A DNA stretch of 62,106 bases, from contig DATCTV010000010.1 of the NCBI GenBank assembly GCA_036567785.1, positions 1 to 62,106 of the forward strand, read 5' to 3'. The DNA comes from Desulfomonilia bacterium. Its GTDB lineage: Bacteria > Desulfobacterota > Desulfomonilia > UBA1062. Made by a program: the position numbers and the translations under genes. This document shows, piece after piece, positions 9,048-17,677 of the stretch; within the stretch, counting starts at the first letter, position 1; each line of letters opens with the position of its first letter. Under the pieces are notes generated by a model. The model made no database searches. It saw only the letters and a list, made by a program, of their open reading frames with translations, and was not told the DNA's origin.

Positions 9048-9069
9048 ATTTTTGCTTCGGAGGAACCCA

Positions 9070-9543
9070 ATGCAGAAAACACCCATAACAAAAAAAGGTT
9101 ATCAAGTACTCATGGATGAACTGGAAAATATCAAAAAAGTTGAGCGGCCCAAGGTGATTGCAGCAATCGAAGAAGCCCGTGGACACGGTGACCTTTCGGA
9201 AAATGCCGAATATCAGTATGCAAAGGAAAAGCAGTCATTCATGGAGACAAGGATTCAGGAACTCGAGACAAAACTCGCCACTGCCGAAATAATCGACACT
9301 TCAAAGATCCCCAGGGATAAGGTTGTATTCGGATCGAAGTTTGTTGTCTGCAATACCGAAACCGAAGAGGAGATGACATATCAGATTGTGGGTGTCGATG
9401 AATCTGACATAAGCAATGGACTTATTTCAATTGCATCACCGCTTGCAAAAGCACTTATCGGGAAGAAACCCGGAGATACTGCCGTATTTAAATCGCCTGC
9501 AGGAGAGAAGGAATACGAGGTTCTCAAGATTATTGATGAATAA
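9070..9543 (+). CDS. greA: transcription elongation factor GreA
   Basis: 157 residues. The N-terminal coiled coil begins MQKTPITKKGYQVLMDEL and carries the GreA signature ARGHGDLSENAEYQYAKE, with the D and E of the coiled-coil tip that act in the RNA polymerase secondary channel. The C-terminal FKBP-like domain ends SPAGEKEYEVLKI. GreA stimulates cleavage of backtracked RNA. The start is set by CGGAGG a few bases upstream of the ATG; an in-frame upstream ATG at 9052 has no RBS. Its 3' end overlaps the convergent ABC ATPase gene by 14 bases. Confidence 0.97.
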   Translation: MQKTPITKKGYQVLMDELENIKKVERPKVIAAIEEARGHGDLSENAEYQYAKEKQSFMETRIQELETKLATAEIIDTSKIPRDKVVFGSKFVVCNTETEEEMTYQIVGVDESDISNGLISIASPLAKALIGKKPGDTAVFKSPAGEKEYEVLKIIDE

Positions 9544-10321
9544 AAGTATCAGGCTTGAGAAATATGTGGGGATAGTTTGAGGATTCGTTTTTAATTATCT
9601 CGACATGCGTATCATAAACACTCTCTATATTTCTTTTCGTAAGGACCTCCGACGGTGTCCCTTCGGCAAAGGCTCTGCCGTTCTTGAGAAGAAGAAGACT
9701 GTCACAGTAGGCAGCCGCCAGATTAAGATCATGTGCAATCATCAATATCGGTATCCCGGCCGAAAGACACCTTCTTTTGATCAGGTTAAGCACACTTGTC
9801 TGGTGTCCGATATCGAGATGTGAGGTCGGTTCGTCCAGCATCAGGATATCTGGTTCCTGTGCCAGGGCCTGTGATATATGAACACGCTGAAGTTCTCCGC
9901 CGGAGAGTTCATCAATCCTTTTATGAATCAGCTCTTCAAGTCTCATTGATTTAAGCGCATCATAAATTATCTGATGATCCGAGCTCTTGAGCATTCCGAA
10001 GCGACCCCTTCTGGGATATCTGCCCATTTGCACGAACTCTTTTACCCTGAAAGGAAAGAAGGCTTCCTGAAATTGAGGAACCGCAGCTATTATGCTTGCA
10101 AGCTCACGCCTTGGCATGCGGTAAATATCTATGCCCTTTAATTTTATGCTCCCATTCCATGGTTTTAATACGCCGCTGGCAGCTTTGAACAATGTCGATT
10201 TGCCGGCACCGTTGGGCCCGATTATTCCATAGAATATGCCGGGATTAATTTTAAATGAGAGATCATCAACAACAATCTTTTTATTGTAACCGACTGAGAG
10301 GTTTGAAATTTCCAGGATCAT
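9530..10321 (-). CDS. ABC transporter ATPase, vitamin B12/siderophore (BtuD/FhuC) type
   Basis: 263 residues. Walker A is GPNGAGKST (about residues 36-44), signature LSGGELQRV, Walker B ILMLDEPTSHLD, switch histidine in MIAHDLN. It is the third gene of a binding protein - permease - ATPase operon and overlaps the permease stop by four bases. It powers uptake of a metal chelate across the inner membrane; cobalamin, heme and ferric siderophore cannot be told apart from this sequence. Confidence 0.93.
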   Translation of the reverse strand: MILEISNLSVGYNKKIVVDDLSFKINPGIFYGIIGPNGAGKSTLFKAASGVLKPWNGSIKLKGIDIYRMPRRELASIIAAVPQFQEAFFPFRVKEFVQMGRYPRRGRFGMLKSSDHQIIYDALKSMRLEELIHKRIDELSGGELQRVHISQALAQEPDILMLDEPTSHLDIGHQTSVLNLIKRRCLSAGIPILMIAHDLNLAAAYCDSLLLLKNGRAFAEGTPSEVLTKRNIESVYDTHVEIIKNESSNYPHIFLKPDTFIHQ

Positions 10322-11301
10322 GAAATGTTCTCACCCTGCCAGAGAATCATGAAGAGAAAGAACAAACCTCCGATGATTCCTGTTATTACGCCAACAGGCA
10401 GTTCCAGGGGTGATATGACTATACGTGAAATGGTATCCGAAAGAACGAGCAGAATTGAACCTGCAATCATTGATGCAGGTAAAAGGAGAATGTGGTCCGG
10501 TCCGATGATCTTTCTCATGATATGAGGCATAATAAGTCCCACAAAGCTGATTACCCCTGCCACGGCAACGCATGCACCTGTTATCAGTGAAGAGATGAGA
10601 AACAGTACGGCCCTTGCATACCTGGCATTTAAACCCAGATACATGGCTTTTTCATCTCCCAGGCTCAGGATATTTATATCACGTGAAAACAGTATTAAAG
10701 ACAGCGCAAGGGGCAGCACGAAATAAACCATGATCCTTAAGGAATCTTTTCCGGGTGCACTCAGGCTTCCCATCAGCCACATGACCGATGCATATACGTC
10801 TCTGGTTGTTGAAAGGGAAAAAAGCAGCATCATTATGGACGAGAGCAGAAAACCTATTATAACACCGCACAGTATAAGCATCGTATTGGAGAAGCCTTTT
10901 GTAGATGCAAGGCCGAGTATAAGAAGAATAGTTATAAGGCATCCTAAAAAGCACATCCCGATCATTGCCGCTCCTGAGAGCCCCACCATTATGGAGATTG
11001 TCGCTCCAAGCGCTCCGCCGCTCGATACACCGAGCGTGTAAGGTTCCGCAAGAGGATTTCTCAGGACCGCCTGGAAGATGACACCGCAGGCTGAAAGGGC
11101 TGCACCGACAATAATGCCGTTTATGATTCTGGGAATTCTCAGATCCCAGATTATTGCACTCAACAGGGGATTCGAGTCCTTCTTGAACAGAACGGATGCC
11201 AGTCCTTCCGGTGTGAGGTCTGCGCTGCCTGTAATCAGGGATATTATGACTGCCAGAAAAAGAAGGATAAAAAGTATTATGAAGACGACAGGTTTTTTCA
11301 T
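10318..11301 (-). CDS. FecCD-family ABC transporter permease (BtuC type)
   Basis: 327 residues, almost entirely hydrophobic, with eight to ten predicted membrane helices. The family hallmarks are WDLRIPRIINGIIVGAALS near residue 50, GVIFQAVLRNPLAEPYTLGVSSGGALGA and, near the C-terminus, GVISFVGLIMPHIMRKIIGPDH. It forms the translocation channel with the downstream ATPase. ATGA overlaps link it to genes on both sides. No outer-membrane TonB receptor gene is nearby. Confidence 0.94.
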   Translation of the reverse strand: MKKPVVFIILFILLFLAVIISLITGSADLTPEGLASVLFKKDSNPLLSAIIWDLRIPRIINGIIVGAALSACGVIFQAVLRNPLAEPYTLGVSSGGALGATISIMVGLSGAAMIGMCFLGCLITILLILGLASTKGFSNTMLILCGVIIGFLLSSIMMLLFSLSTTRDVYASVMWLMGSLSAPGKDSLRIMVYFVLPLALSLILFSRDINILSLGDEKAMYLGLNARYARAVLFLISSLITGACVAVAGVISFVGLIMPHIMRKIIGPDHILLLPASMIAGSILLVLSDTISRIVISPLELPVGVITGIIGGLFFLFMILWQGENIS

Positions 11302-12128
11302 AGAGGTTTGCCTGAGAGTATCGATGAGATTATCTTCAGACCTTCAACAAATCTTACCGGGGTTGCCTGGCATACCTCATCGGCATTAACCGTGAATATC
11401 CGGCCTTCAGATACTGCGCTTATTCCTTTCATTTTTTTCCAGATATCAGTGCCGGCGCCCATGCCGGATATAATGATTATTACATCCGGATTTCTTGTCA
11501 GGACTTCTTCCATGTTGACTCGAGGATACTTGGTTTTTATATCGCCGAAGATATTCATGCACCCCGAAAGCCTTATGAATTCGCTGGCAAATGTCGGTCC
11601 GCCTGCAACGATCATCGGGTTCGCACTGATCTGCCACAGGACTTTATAATGTCTTGATCCGGCCCTGGCGCTTATTGAAGACACCTCTTTCCTGCATTTA
11701 TCAGCAATCCTTTCTGCCTCTTTCTGACAGCCTGTCAATTTCCCCAGCCTTATGAATTCGGTGTTCATGCACTCAAAACTTTCGCAGCCTTCGAAAATTT
11801 CCACCGAAAATCCCATGGAAAGAAGTTTTTCTATATCTTTTTTTCTGTTTGCATCTTTGCCTGCAAGTATCAAATCAGGTTTCAGGAGGATGATCTTTTC
11901 AAGGTTAATATCAGTCAGGTTGCCCACGATCTCCTTTTTGCCGCCCGGATTCATACAGTATCTGGTTACCCCTACGAGGTTGCCCTGTAAGCCGAGGTCA
12001 AAGAGTTCACTGGTGATAGCCGGTGATAGCGAGACTATTCTTACGGATGCAGCGTGTGCCGCAGGTGTAAGAGAGGCGGCAACCCACCCAATCATAATAA
12101 TTGCCATCAGGAACCTGAATTTCTTCAT
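11298..12128 (-). CDS. periplasmic metal-chelate-binding protein (BtuF/FepB-like)
   Basis: 276 residues from the ATG at 12128, which begins a clear signal peptide (MKKFRFLMAIIMIGWVAAS..AHA). A longer frame from 12176 would bury that signal behind 16 residues. The mature part starts RIVSLSPAITSELFDLGL, with NLTDINLEKIILLKPDLIL and PDVIIIISGMG, all typical of the TroA/BtuF fold. It delivers substrate to the FecCD-type permease. No cobalamin riboswitch fits in the roughly 95 bases to the divergent rmuC gene. Confidence 0.9.
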   Translation of the reverse strand: MKKFRFLMAIIMIGWVAASLTPAAHAASVRIVSLSPAITSELFDLGLQGNLVGVTRYCMNPGGKKEIVGNLTDINLEKIILLKPDLILAGKDANRKKDIEKLLSMGFSVEIFEGCESFECMNTEFIRLGKLTGCQKEAERIADKCRKEVSSISARAGSRHYKVLWQISANPMIVAGGPTFASEFIRLSGCMNIFGDIKTKYPRVNMEEVLTRNPDVIIIISGMGAGTDIWKKMKGISAVSEGRIFTVNADEVCQATPVRFVEGLKIISSILSGKPL

Positions 12129-12223
12129 TCTGGGAAATATATTCGTTAAATATCTGACAGGCAAGAAATTATACATCCTTTGTGCTATATTTGAGATAAG
12201 CTTGAATACTGATCGGAGGTCGT

Positions 12224-13456
12224 ATGGTCTATGCAGCCGTAGCGCTAGCTCTGATAATTGGATTTATCATAGGCTGGCTTGTTTCAAGGCAGGAGACAGT
12301 CGCGCTGAAGGCAACGCTGAATGCCCAGATGTCGAGCATCGAAGATGCGAAAGTGAGGATGTCCGAGAGTTTCGGAAGCGCTGCCGCCGAGGCATTAAAC
12401 GCCAACAGCAGGCTTTTTATAGACCAGGCCAGGGGAGTCCTTGAAACATTGATCGAACAGTCGAAGGGCGATCTTTCCGTCAGACAGGAGGCGATTGCAG
12501 GCATTGTTAAACCTCTTGGGGATGCCTTGACAAGATATGAGGCATACATTGCCGAAATGGAAAGCAAAAGGCAGACCTCCTCGGGAGAACTCAAGGCAAT
12601 GATAGAGCAGATGCTGAACGCGAGCGCAAAACTGGAAAACCAGACGCGTTCTCTTACTAACGCACTAAAGCGCCCGGAGGTTAAAGGCAGATGGGGAGAA
12701 ATAACCCTGATGAGGGTGGTGGAGGTCTCAGGAATGAGCCAGTACTGCGATTTCGATGTGCAGCAGTCAGCGAATACCGAAGAAGGCAGAAAGCGTCCGG
12801 ATATGATCGTGAGGCTTCCACAGGGCCATTCGATTGTTGTCGATTCCAAGGCGCCTCTCGATGCCTACATGGACGCGCTTGATGCGCAGGATGACGCTGC
12901 CAGGAAAGCGCAGCTGATGCGCCACGCACAGAAGATCCGCCAGCACATGGCTTCTCTTTCATCAAAGGAATACTGGAAAGATTTCAGTCCGGACACCGAG
13001 TTTGTCGTCCTCTTTCTGCCCGGGGAAAGTTTTTTCAGCGCGGCCCTTGAGCAGGACAGGCAGCTGATTGAAGACGGGATAGCAAAACGCGTCATACTGG
13101 CTACACCTACTACACTTATAGCCCTCTTGAGAACCGTTGCGGTTTCATGGCAGCAGCATGCGCTTAATGAAAATGCAAAAGAAATCGGCAGGGCCGGAGG
13201 TGAACTTTTTGACAGGCTTTCAACTTATGCAGATCATATGAAGAAAATAAAGGACGGGCTGCAGAAGGCGGTCAATGCATTCAATCAGGCTGCTGGTTCA
13301 TGGGAATCGAGGATCATGCCTTCGATCAGCCGCATGAGAGACCTTGGCGGCAAAGAGGCCGAAGAAGGCATGCCTCCCATAGGGCATGTTGACGGTTATA
13401 TGAAGACATTGAAGATCGAGAGGGAAAATGGGATTTCTGGCGGCGACGAAGGATGA
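12224..13456 (+). CDS. rmuC: DNA recombination protein RmuC
   Basis: 410 residues. An N-terminal membrane anchor (ALALIIGFIIGWLVS) and a coiled coil (to about residue 130) precede the RmuC nuclease-like core, with VKGRWGEITLMRVVE, SIVVDSKAPLDAYMDAL and EFVVLFLPGESFFSAAL. RmuC belongs to the PD-(D/E)XK superfamily and limits inversions at short inverted repeats in E. coli. The Shine-Dalgarno GGAGG precedes the ATG. The 3' end overlaps ygiQ by 29 bases, so translation may be coupled. Confidence 0.95.
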   Translation: MVYAAVALALIIGFIIGWLVSRQETVALKATLNAQMSSIEDAKVRMSESFGSAAAEALNANSRLFIDQARGVLETLIEQSKGDLSVRQEAIAGIVKPLGDALTRYEAYIAEMESKRQTSSGELKAMIEQMLNASAKLENQTRSLTNALKRPEVKGRWGEITLMRVVEVSGMSQYCDFDVQQSANTEEGRKRPDMIVRLPQGHSIVVDSKAPLDAYMDALDAQDDAARKAQLMRHAQKIRQHMASLSSKEYWKDFSPDTEFVVLFLPGESFFSAALEQDRQLIEDGIAKRVILATPTTLIALLRTVAVSWQQHALNENAKEIGRAGGELFDRLSTYADHMKKIKDGLQKAVNAFNQAAGSWESRIMPSISRMRDLGGKEAEEGMPPIGHVDGYMKTLKIERENGISGGDEG

Positions 13457-15080
13457 ATTAAAAGGTAGAGAAGCTGACATCATAATAGTTACAGGAGATG
13501 CCTATATAGATCATCCATCATTCGGGGCGGCAATGATAGGCCGGGTCCTTGAAAAAGCAGGCTATACCGTAGGTATTCTGTCCATGCCGGACTGGAGGAA
13601 TCCAGAATCCATAACTGCACTGGGAAGGCCACGGCTTTTCTTTGGTGTCACATCCGGAAATGTGGATTCCATGCTGAGCCTTTATACGGCGTTTAAAAAA
13701 AGGCGTTCCGATGATCCGTATGTCCCGGGCGGCGTCGCCGGAAAAAAGCCCGAGCATGCCGTCATCAATTACTGCAATCTGATCAAGGCTAAATTCAAGG
13801 ATGTGCCCATTGTGATCGGGGGGATTGAGGCATCCATGAGAAGGCTTGTCCATTATGATTTCTGGGACAACAGGCTTAGGCGCTCGATCATCGAAGATAC
13901 GCGAGCCGATATTCTTGCATACGGCATGGCGGAAGCAGCCGTGGTGGAAATCGCCGGCAGGATAGCTTCCGGCAGATCGCTTGAAGGGATACCGGGTACT
14001 CTTCTGATGGAAAGGACACCGCCTGTAAATGCAGTCTTGCTGCCTTCTGAAGAAGAGGCTTTGACAAATATGGATGCATTTCTTGAAACCTGCAGGCTTT
14101 TTTATGAAAACCAGGACAAAATACTGGTCCAGCAGACAGCTTCCCGTTTTCTCGTTTGTTATCCTCAGCAAAGTATGGCTCAGGAGCAGATCGATTCCGT
14201 CTATTCTTTGCCTTTCATGTATGCGCCGCACCCATCATACATAGAACCCATACCTGCATTTGAAATGATTTCCGGCTCAATCAATGCCCACCGGGGATGT
14301 GTTTCAGGGTGTTCATTCTGTTCGGTAGGACTTCATCAGGGAAAAAGAATTGTCGCCAGAAGCTCTGAATCAGTCCTTGACGAAATCCGTCTGCTGGCAG
14401 GGAATAGGCATTTCAGAAAGCATGTTAAAGACATAGGCGGGCCGTCAGCTAATATGTACGGTTACGGCTGCAGGTCAAAATGGAGATGTTCGAGGATAAG
14501 CTGCATATATCCCGATTTATGCCGGAACCTTGAGATAAAGACGATGCCATGGATAAAACTGCTTGGAGATGCGGCAGGAATAAAAGGGGTGTCGAGGGCG
14601 ACTGTAGGGTCAGGCATACGCTATGACCTCCTTATGAGGGATAAGGATTCCATACCTCTTTTGAGGGCCCTTATTAAAAACCACATCAGCGGCCAGCTTA
14701 AGATAGCCCCTGAACATACAGAGGGCCATGTGCTCAGGGCGATGAGAAAAACTCCGGTTTTCGATCTGAAGGAATTTACCGGAATGTTCAAAAATGAAAC
14801 GGAAAAAATCCGTAAGAAACAATACCTGCTGCCCTATCTGATGTCATGTCACCCAGGGTGTTCTACAAGTGATATGCTTGCCATGAAGAAATGTATCAAA
14901 AACGTCTTCGGCTTCCTTCCCGATCAGGTCCAGGCGTTCATTCCTCTTCCCATGACAATTTCATCGATAATATATCTGACTGGAGTCGATCCCTTGACTT
15001 CAGAACGTTTCAGAGTCGACAGAAATACCCGGGAAAGAAGGGCTCAACATGGCATAATCATTAAGAAGTCCTTTTTTTAA
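13428..15080 (+). CDS. YgiQ family radical SAM protein
   Basis: 550 residues. The N-terminal domain includes GDAYIDHPSFGAAMIGRVLE and IVIGGIEASMRRLVHYDFW, both typical of YgiQ. The radical SAM cluster motif is C291-x3-C295-x2-C298 in HRGCVSGCSFCS. IAPEHTEGHVL and QAFIPLPMTIS follow. The substrate of YgiQ enzymes is unknown. The chain is shorter than the longest homologs, which carry a basic C-terminal tail. Confidence 0.93.
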   Translation: MGFLAATKDELKGREADIIIVTGDAYIDHPSFGAAMIGRVLEKAGYTVGILSMPDWRNPESITALGRPRLFFGVTSGNVDSMLSLYTAFKKRRSDDPYVPGGVAGKKPEHAVINYCNLIKAKFKDVPIVIGGIEASMRRLVHYDFWDNRLRRSIIEDTRADILAYGMAEAAVVEIAGRIASGRSLEGIPGTLLMERTPPVNAVLLPSEEEALTNMDAFLETCRLFYENQDKILVQQTASRFLVCYPQQSMAQEQIDSVYSLPFMYAPHPSYIEPIPAFEMISGSINAHRGCVSGCSFCSVGLHQGKRIVARSSESVLDEIRLLAGNRHFRKHVKDIGGPSANMYGYGCRSKWRCSRISCIYPDLCRNLEIKTMPWIKLLGDAAGIKGVSRATVGSGIRYDLLMRDKDSIPLLRALIKNHISGQLKIAPEHTEGHVLRAMRKTPVFDLKEFTGMFKNETEKIRKKQYLLPYLMSCHPGCSTSDMLAMKKCIKNVFGFLPDQVQAFIPLPMTISSIIYLTGVDPLTSERFRVDRNTRERRAQHGIIIKKSFF

Positions 15081-15149
15081 ATTAGTTGCAATTTGCAGTT
15101 AAAGGTTTGCTCCTATCATCCGATATATTAAGATTAGAAGGAGCTAATC

Positions 15150-15593
15150 GTGGAAGTAAAAAGCATCAGAGCAGCCAACATTAAAAAGACCTATGAAAAG
15201 CTGAAAGCTCAAATTGAGAACCGGAAGGTTGACGATAAAGAGAATATCAGTATCTCCATAAATTCGGCAAACCGGGTTTTTGGAGAATTGATGGAAAATA
15301 CAATAAAGAAATCACTTAATATTGTATCTGCCGCAAGCAGACCGGATCTTGTAAATGATCAAAAAAGCTCATATCACCTTTTTGAAAACAGAGCAGGCTT
15401 CAATGTGCAGGCCGGACAGCATGGAGAAACAGGCATAATAAACAACATCATGAGTACAATCGAGGAAACACCTGAAATGCGTATGAACAAGGCGAAGGAT
15501 ATTCTCAGGAAGATAAAGGAAGGTACTTACGCGGCTGATTATTTGTCAATAGCCGAAAAACTGCTCAGCCATGATGTGGTGATGCGCATCTAG
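15150..15593 (+). CDS. FlgM-like anti-sigma factor
   Basis: 147 residues from a GTG with a strong AAGGAG upstream. The last 40 residues (MRMNKAKDILRKIKEGTYAA.. then IAEKLLSH) match the sigma-28-binding C-terminus of FlgM, including the KIKEGTY..D...IAEKLL pattern. The N-terminal 100 residues are polar and low in complexity, as in disordered FlgM. FlgM holds the flagellar sigma factor until it is exported. No flagellar gene is in the window, and the chain is longer than the usual 90-100 residues. It overlaps the convergent lipoprotein gene by four bases. Confidence 0.65.
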   Translation: MEVKSIRAANIKKTYEKLKAQIENRKVDDKENISISINSANRVFGELMENTIKKSLNIVSAASRPDLVNDQKSSYHLFENRAGFNVQAGQHGETGIINNIMSTIEETPEMRMNKAKDILRKIKEGTYAADYLSIAEKLLSHDVVMRI

Positions 15594-16780
15594 CCCCGGC
15601 AGATCAGATTGATCCCTTCAACAGTTTCGGTATCCGATCCATTCAGCTTGACGACATAAAGAGTCTTTTTAACTGAGCCGTCCACCATCAGGCTTATTTT
15701 GCCGGTAAGATATGTTTCATTGCCTGATATAGACAATAACGGGATCATGTCCGAAGCGGTATTATGAGGAAGCACAGATGCATCTATCAGCAGGAAAAGG
15801 GCGTCAGCGGAGATAAATGCGCCTGTATCAGGTGAAATATTATCTTTTGAGAAGACTTCAAGCAGACGCTTGCACCTCTCGTCATTTGTAGGCTGGAATG
15901 AAAAATTGTTTAACAGGTAGATTCCCGGATTATCCCTTAATGTTTCAAAGACATCCTTGTTTTCCGGTGAACGTATAAAAAATACAGGAATTTTTATGTT
16001 CTCTGACCTGAGAAGTCTGACAATCTCCGAAGTTTTATTGTCGGCCTCGGGAATGATAATCAGGGATGGTTTTTTTCTATTTAACTTTGAGAGTTTTTCT
16101 CTGAAGCCCTTTTCATTTATATCGTAAATATCAATGATCGTACCGCCGGAGTTTGTAAATTCTTTAAGGAACATGGTTGCAAACTTGATTCCCCCGTCTT
16201 TTCCGGAATCGAGGATAACCGCTATCCTGGTTGCGTTCATCGTCGATCTGATGAAATGCAATGAGGCACGAATCAATTCGTCTGAAGAAGGTGAAAGTCT
16301 CCATATTCCGCTGCATGTTCCCGGAGCGGAATCAGGGGCATTTACAACTATGACCGGTATTTGCAACCGCAACTGTTCACGTTTCCTTTTACTGTTATCA
16401 GGACAGTATAAACGGCTCAATTCCAGGTATTCATCCCCGCAGGCCAAAAGGATCACTCCTGCCGCATTTTCCTTCTCGAACTGGCGGACAGCTTCAATTG
16501 CGGTGTTGGAATCGCCCTTTGAGTCTCTGAGCGTTATCGCTACGTTTCTGCCTGCAATGCCGGGCGCATTTCCGGCGGCAGTGCTGATTGCTGCAAGATG
16601 ATTACGTGCAATGGACTCACAAGGACCAGTGAGAGGAAGAATTACGCCTATTTTTACAGGCGCTCTGTCTGAGATCCGGATTGTTTTCTCAGTCCGACTG
16701 TCTTTGGAACATCCATGAAAAATAAACATCATAATTATGAATATCGCCGGCAATCTCAAGATGAATCTGATCATTTTCAT
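15590..16780 (-). CDS. LivJ-type periplasmic binding lipoprotein (Peripla_BP_6)
   Basis: 396 residues. A hydrophobic leader ends in the lipobox-like IFHGC (cysteine near residue 24). The mature chain starts PVKIGVILPLTGPCESIARNHLAA, typical of type I amino-acid-binding proteins, and TRIAVILDSGKDGG and LSKLNRKKPSLIIIPE mark the second lobe. No ABC permease or ATPase is adjacent, so it may be an orphan receptor or a PBP-like sensor. An inserted basic stretch (NSKRKREQLR) after the first lobe is unusual. Confidence 0.8.
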   Translation of the reverse strand: MKMIRFILRLPAIFIIMMFIFHGCSKDSRTEKTIRISDRAPVKIGVILPLTGPCESIARNHLAAISTAAGNAPGIAGRNVAITLRDSKGDSNTAIEAVRQFEKENAAGVILLACGDEYLELSRLYCPDNSKRKREQLRLQIPVIVVNAPDSAPGTCSGIWRLSPSSDELIRASLHFIRSTMNATRIAVILDSGKDGGIKFATMFLKEFTNSGGTIIDIYDINEKGFREKLSKLNRKKPSLIIIPEADNKTSEIVRLLRSENIKIPVFFIRSPENKDVFETLRDNPGIYLLNNFSFQPTNDERCKRLLEVFSKDNISPDTGAFISADALFLLIDASVLPHNTASDMIPLLSISGNETYLTGKISLMVDGSVKKTLYVVKLNGSDTETVEGINLICRG

Positions 16781-16890
16781 TCACTGCTCTTTAAATCAAA
16801 ATACATAATATTTCCAAGAGTTAATTTATTTATCAAGATGCCAAATAATCTCACTTATGATATTCAAGGAAAAAAATTGAGGGGATCGAG

Positions 16891-17634
16891 TTGCCATACA
16901 TAGAAATTTCCGGGAACAGATTTGAAGCCGATCTTATAATATTTGACAAAGACGGGACACTGCTTGATTTCAGACAAACCTGGCTCAGTGTTTTCCGTGA
17001 ACTTATAAACCTGATGCTTATTAAAACCGGCCCGAGCAAAAATCTGTCAAAGAGGATTCAGGACATGCTCGGAATGGATTTTGAAAAATGGGATATCGAC
17101 GGCAATGGTCCGCTGGCAATGGGGACCTCGTTTGAAGTCGAAAATCTTCTGGCAGGGTGTGTTTATCTGGAAGGCATAAGGTGGGATAATGCCGTAGAGA
17201 TTGTAAAGCAAACGGTTAAAGAGGTTTTCACAGGACCGATAAGGGAGAAAAACCTTATCCCCTCAAAGGGGGCGATTGAAGCTTTAAAGCTTGTCAAGCA
17301 GAGGGGATTTCTGACTGCGCTGGCAACCAACGACAATACAATCGATGCGACAAATGACATGAATGCGCTTGGTGCGCTGCCTTACCTTGATGTTGTTGTT
17401 GGTGCGGACAGCGTCAGCAATACCAAACCCGCACCCGACATGATTTTTCATATATGCGAGCTGCTAGGGAAAAAACCTGAAGATTCAATCATGATAGGCG
17501 ACACCATGATGGATGCGATCATGGGTGCGAATGCAGGGGTAAAAGTAAATATCGGCATTGCAGAAATAGTTCCGGCTGAAGTCCTGGCAACCAGGGCAGA
17601 TGTCGTCATCATGAGCATGGACGAAATCGGCTGA
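16891..17634 (+). CDS. HAD-superfamily hydrolase, phosphoglycolate phosphatase-like
   Basis: 247 residues from a TTG preceded by GAGGGG. Motif I is IIFDKDGTLLD (about residues 16-26) with both catalytic aspartates, motif II LATND, and motif IV GDTMMDAIMGANAG. The cap insertion (residues about 30-130) resembles subfamily IA. It hydrolyses a phosphomonoester; the substrate is unknown. It lies 43 bases upstream of the flavoprotein gene and may be the first gene of that operon. Confidence 0.88.
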   Translation: MPYIEISGNRFEADLIIFDKDGTLLDFRQTWLSVFRELINLMLIKTGPSKNLSKRIQDMLGMDFEKWDIDGNGPLAMGTSFEVENLLAGCVYLEGIRWDNAVEIVKQTVKEVFTGPIREKNLIPSKGAIEALKLVKQRGFLTALATNDNTIDATNDMNALGALPYLDVVVGADSVSNTKPAPDMIFHICELLGKKPEDSIMIGDTMMDAIMGANAGVKVNIGIAEIVPAEVLATRADVVIMSMDEIG

Positions 17635-17677
17635 GATAAAACAATCACATTACGAGCTGAATATAAAGGAGATCAAT

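Larger units (their letters stand above)
8631..9069. other. intergenic region between HTH pair and greA
   Basis: No gene is visible in these 439 bases. They hold an intrinsic terminator for the HTH operon (8763-8795), an AT-rich tract at about 8870-8990 with several promoter-like hexamers (for example TTGTTT at 8876 and TATAAA at 8898) among which I cannot choose, and a second terminator-like hairpin directly before greA (9013-9047). Confidence 0.6.

Noticed and set aside
12129..12223. possible cobalamin riboswitch upstream of the BtuFCD-type operon
   Set aside because: Fewer than 100 bases separate the two divergent genes, no B12-box-like sequence is visible, and a cobalamin riboswitch needs about 200 bases.
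12229..12849. 206-codon minus-strand frame opposite rmuC
   Set aside because: Antisense shadow of a well-supported gene; serine-rich translation with no recognisable fold.
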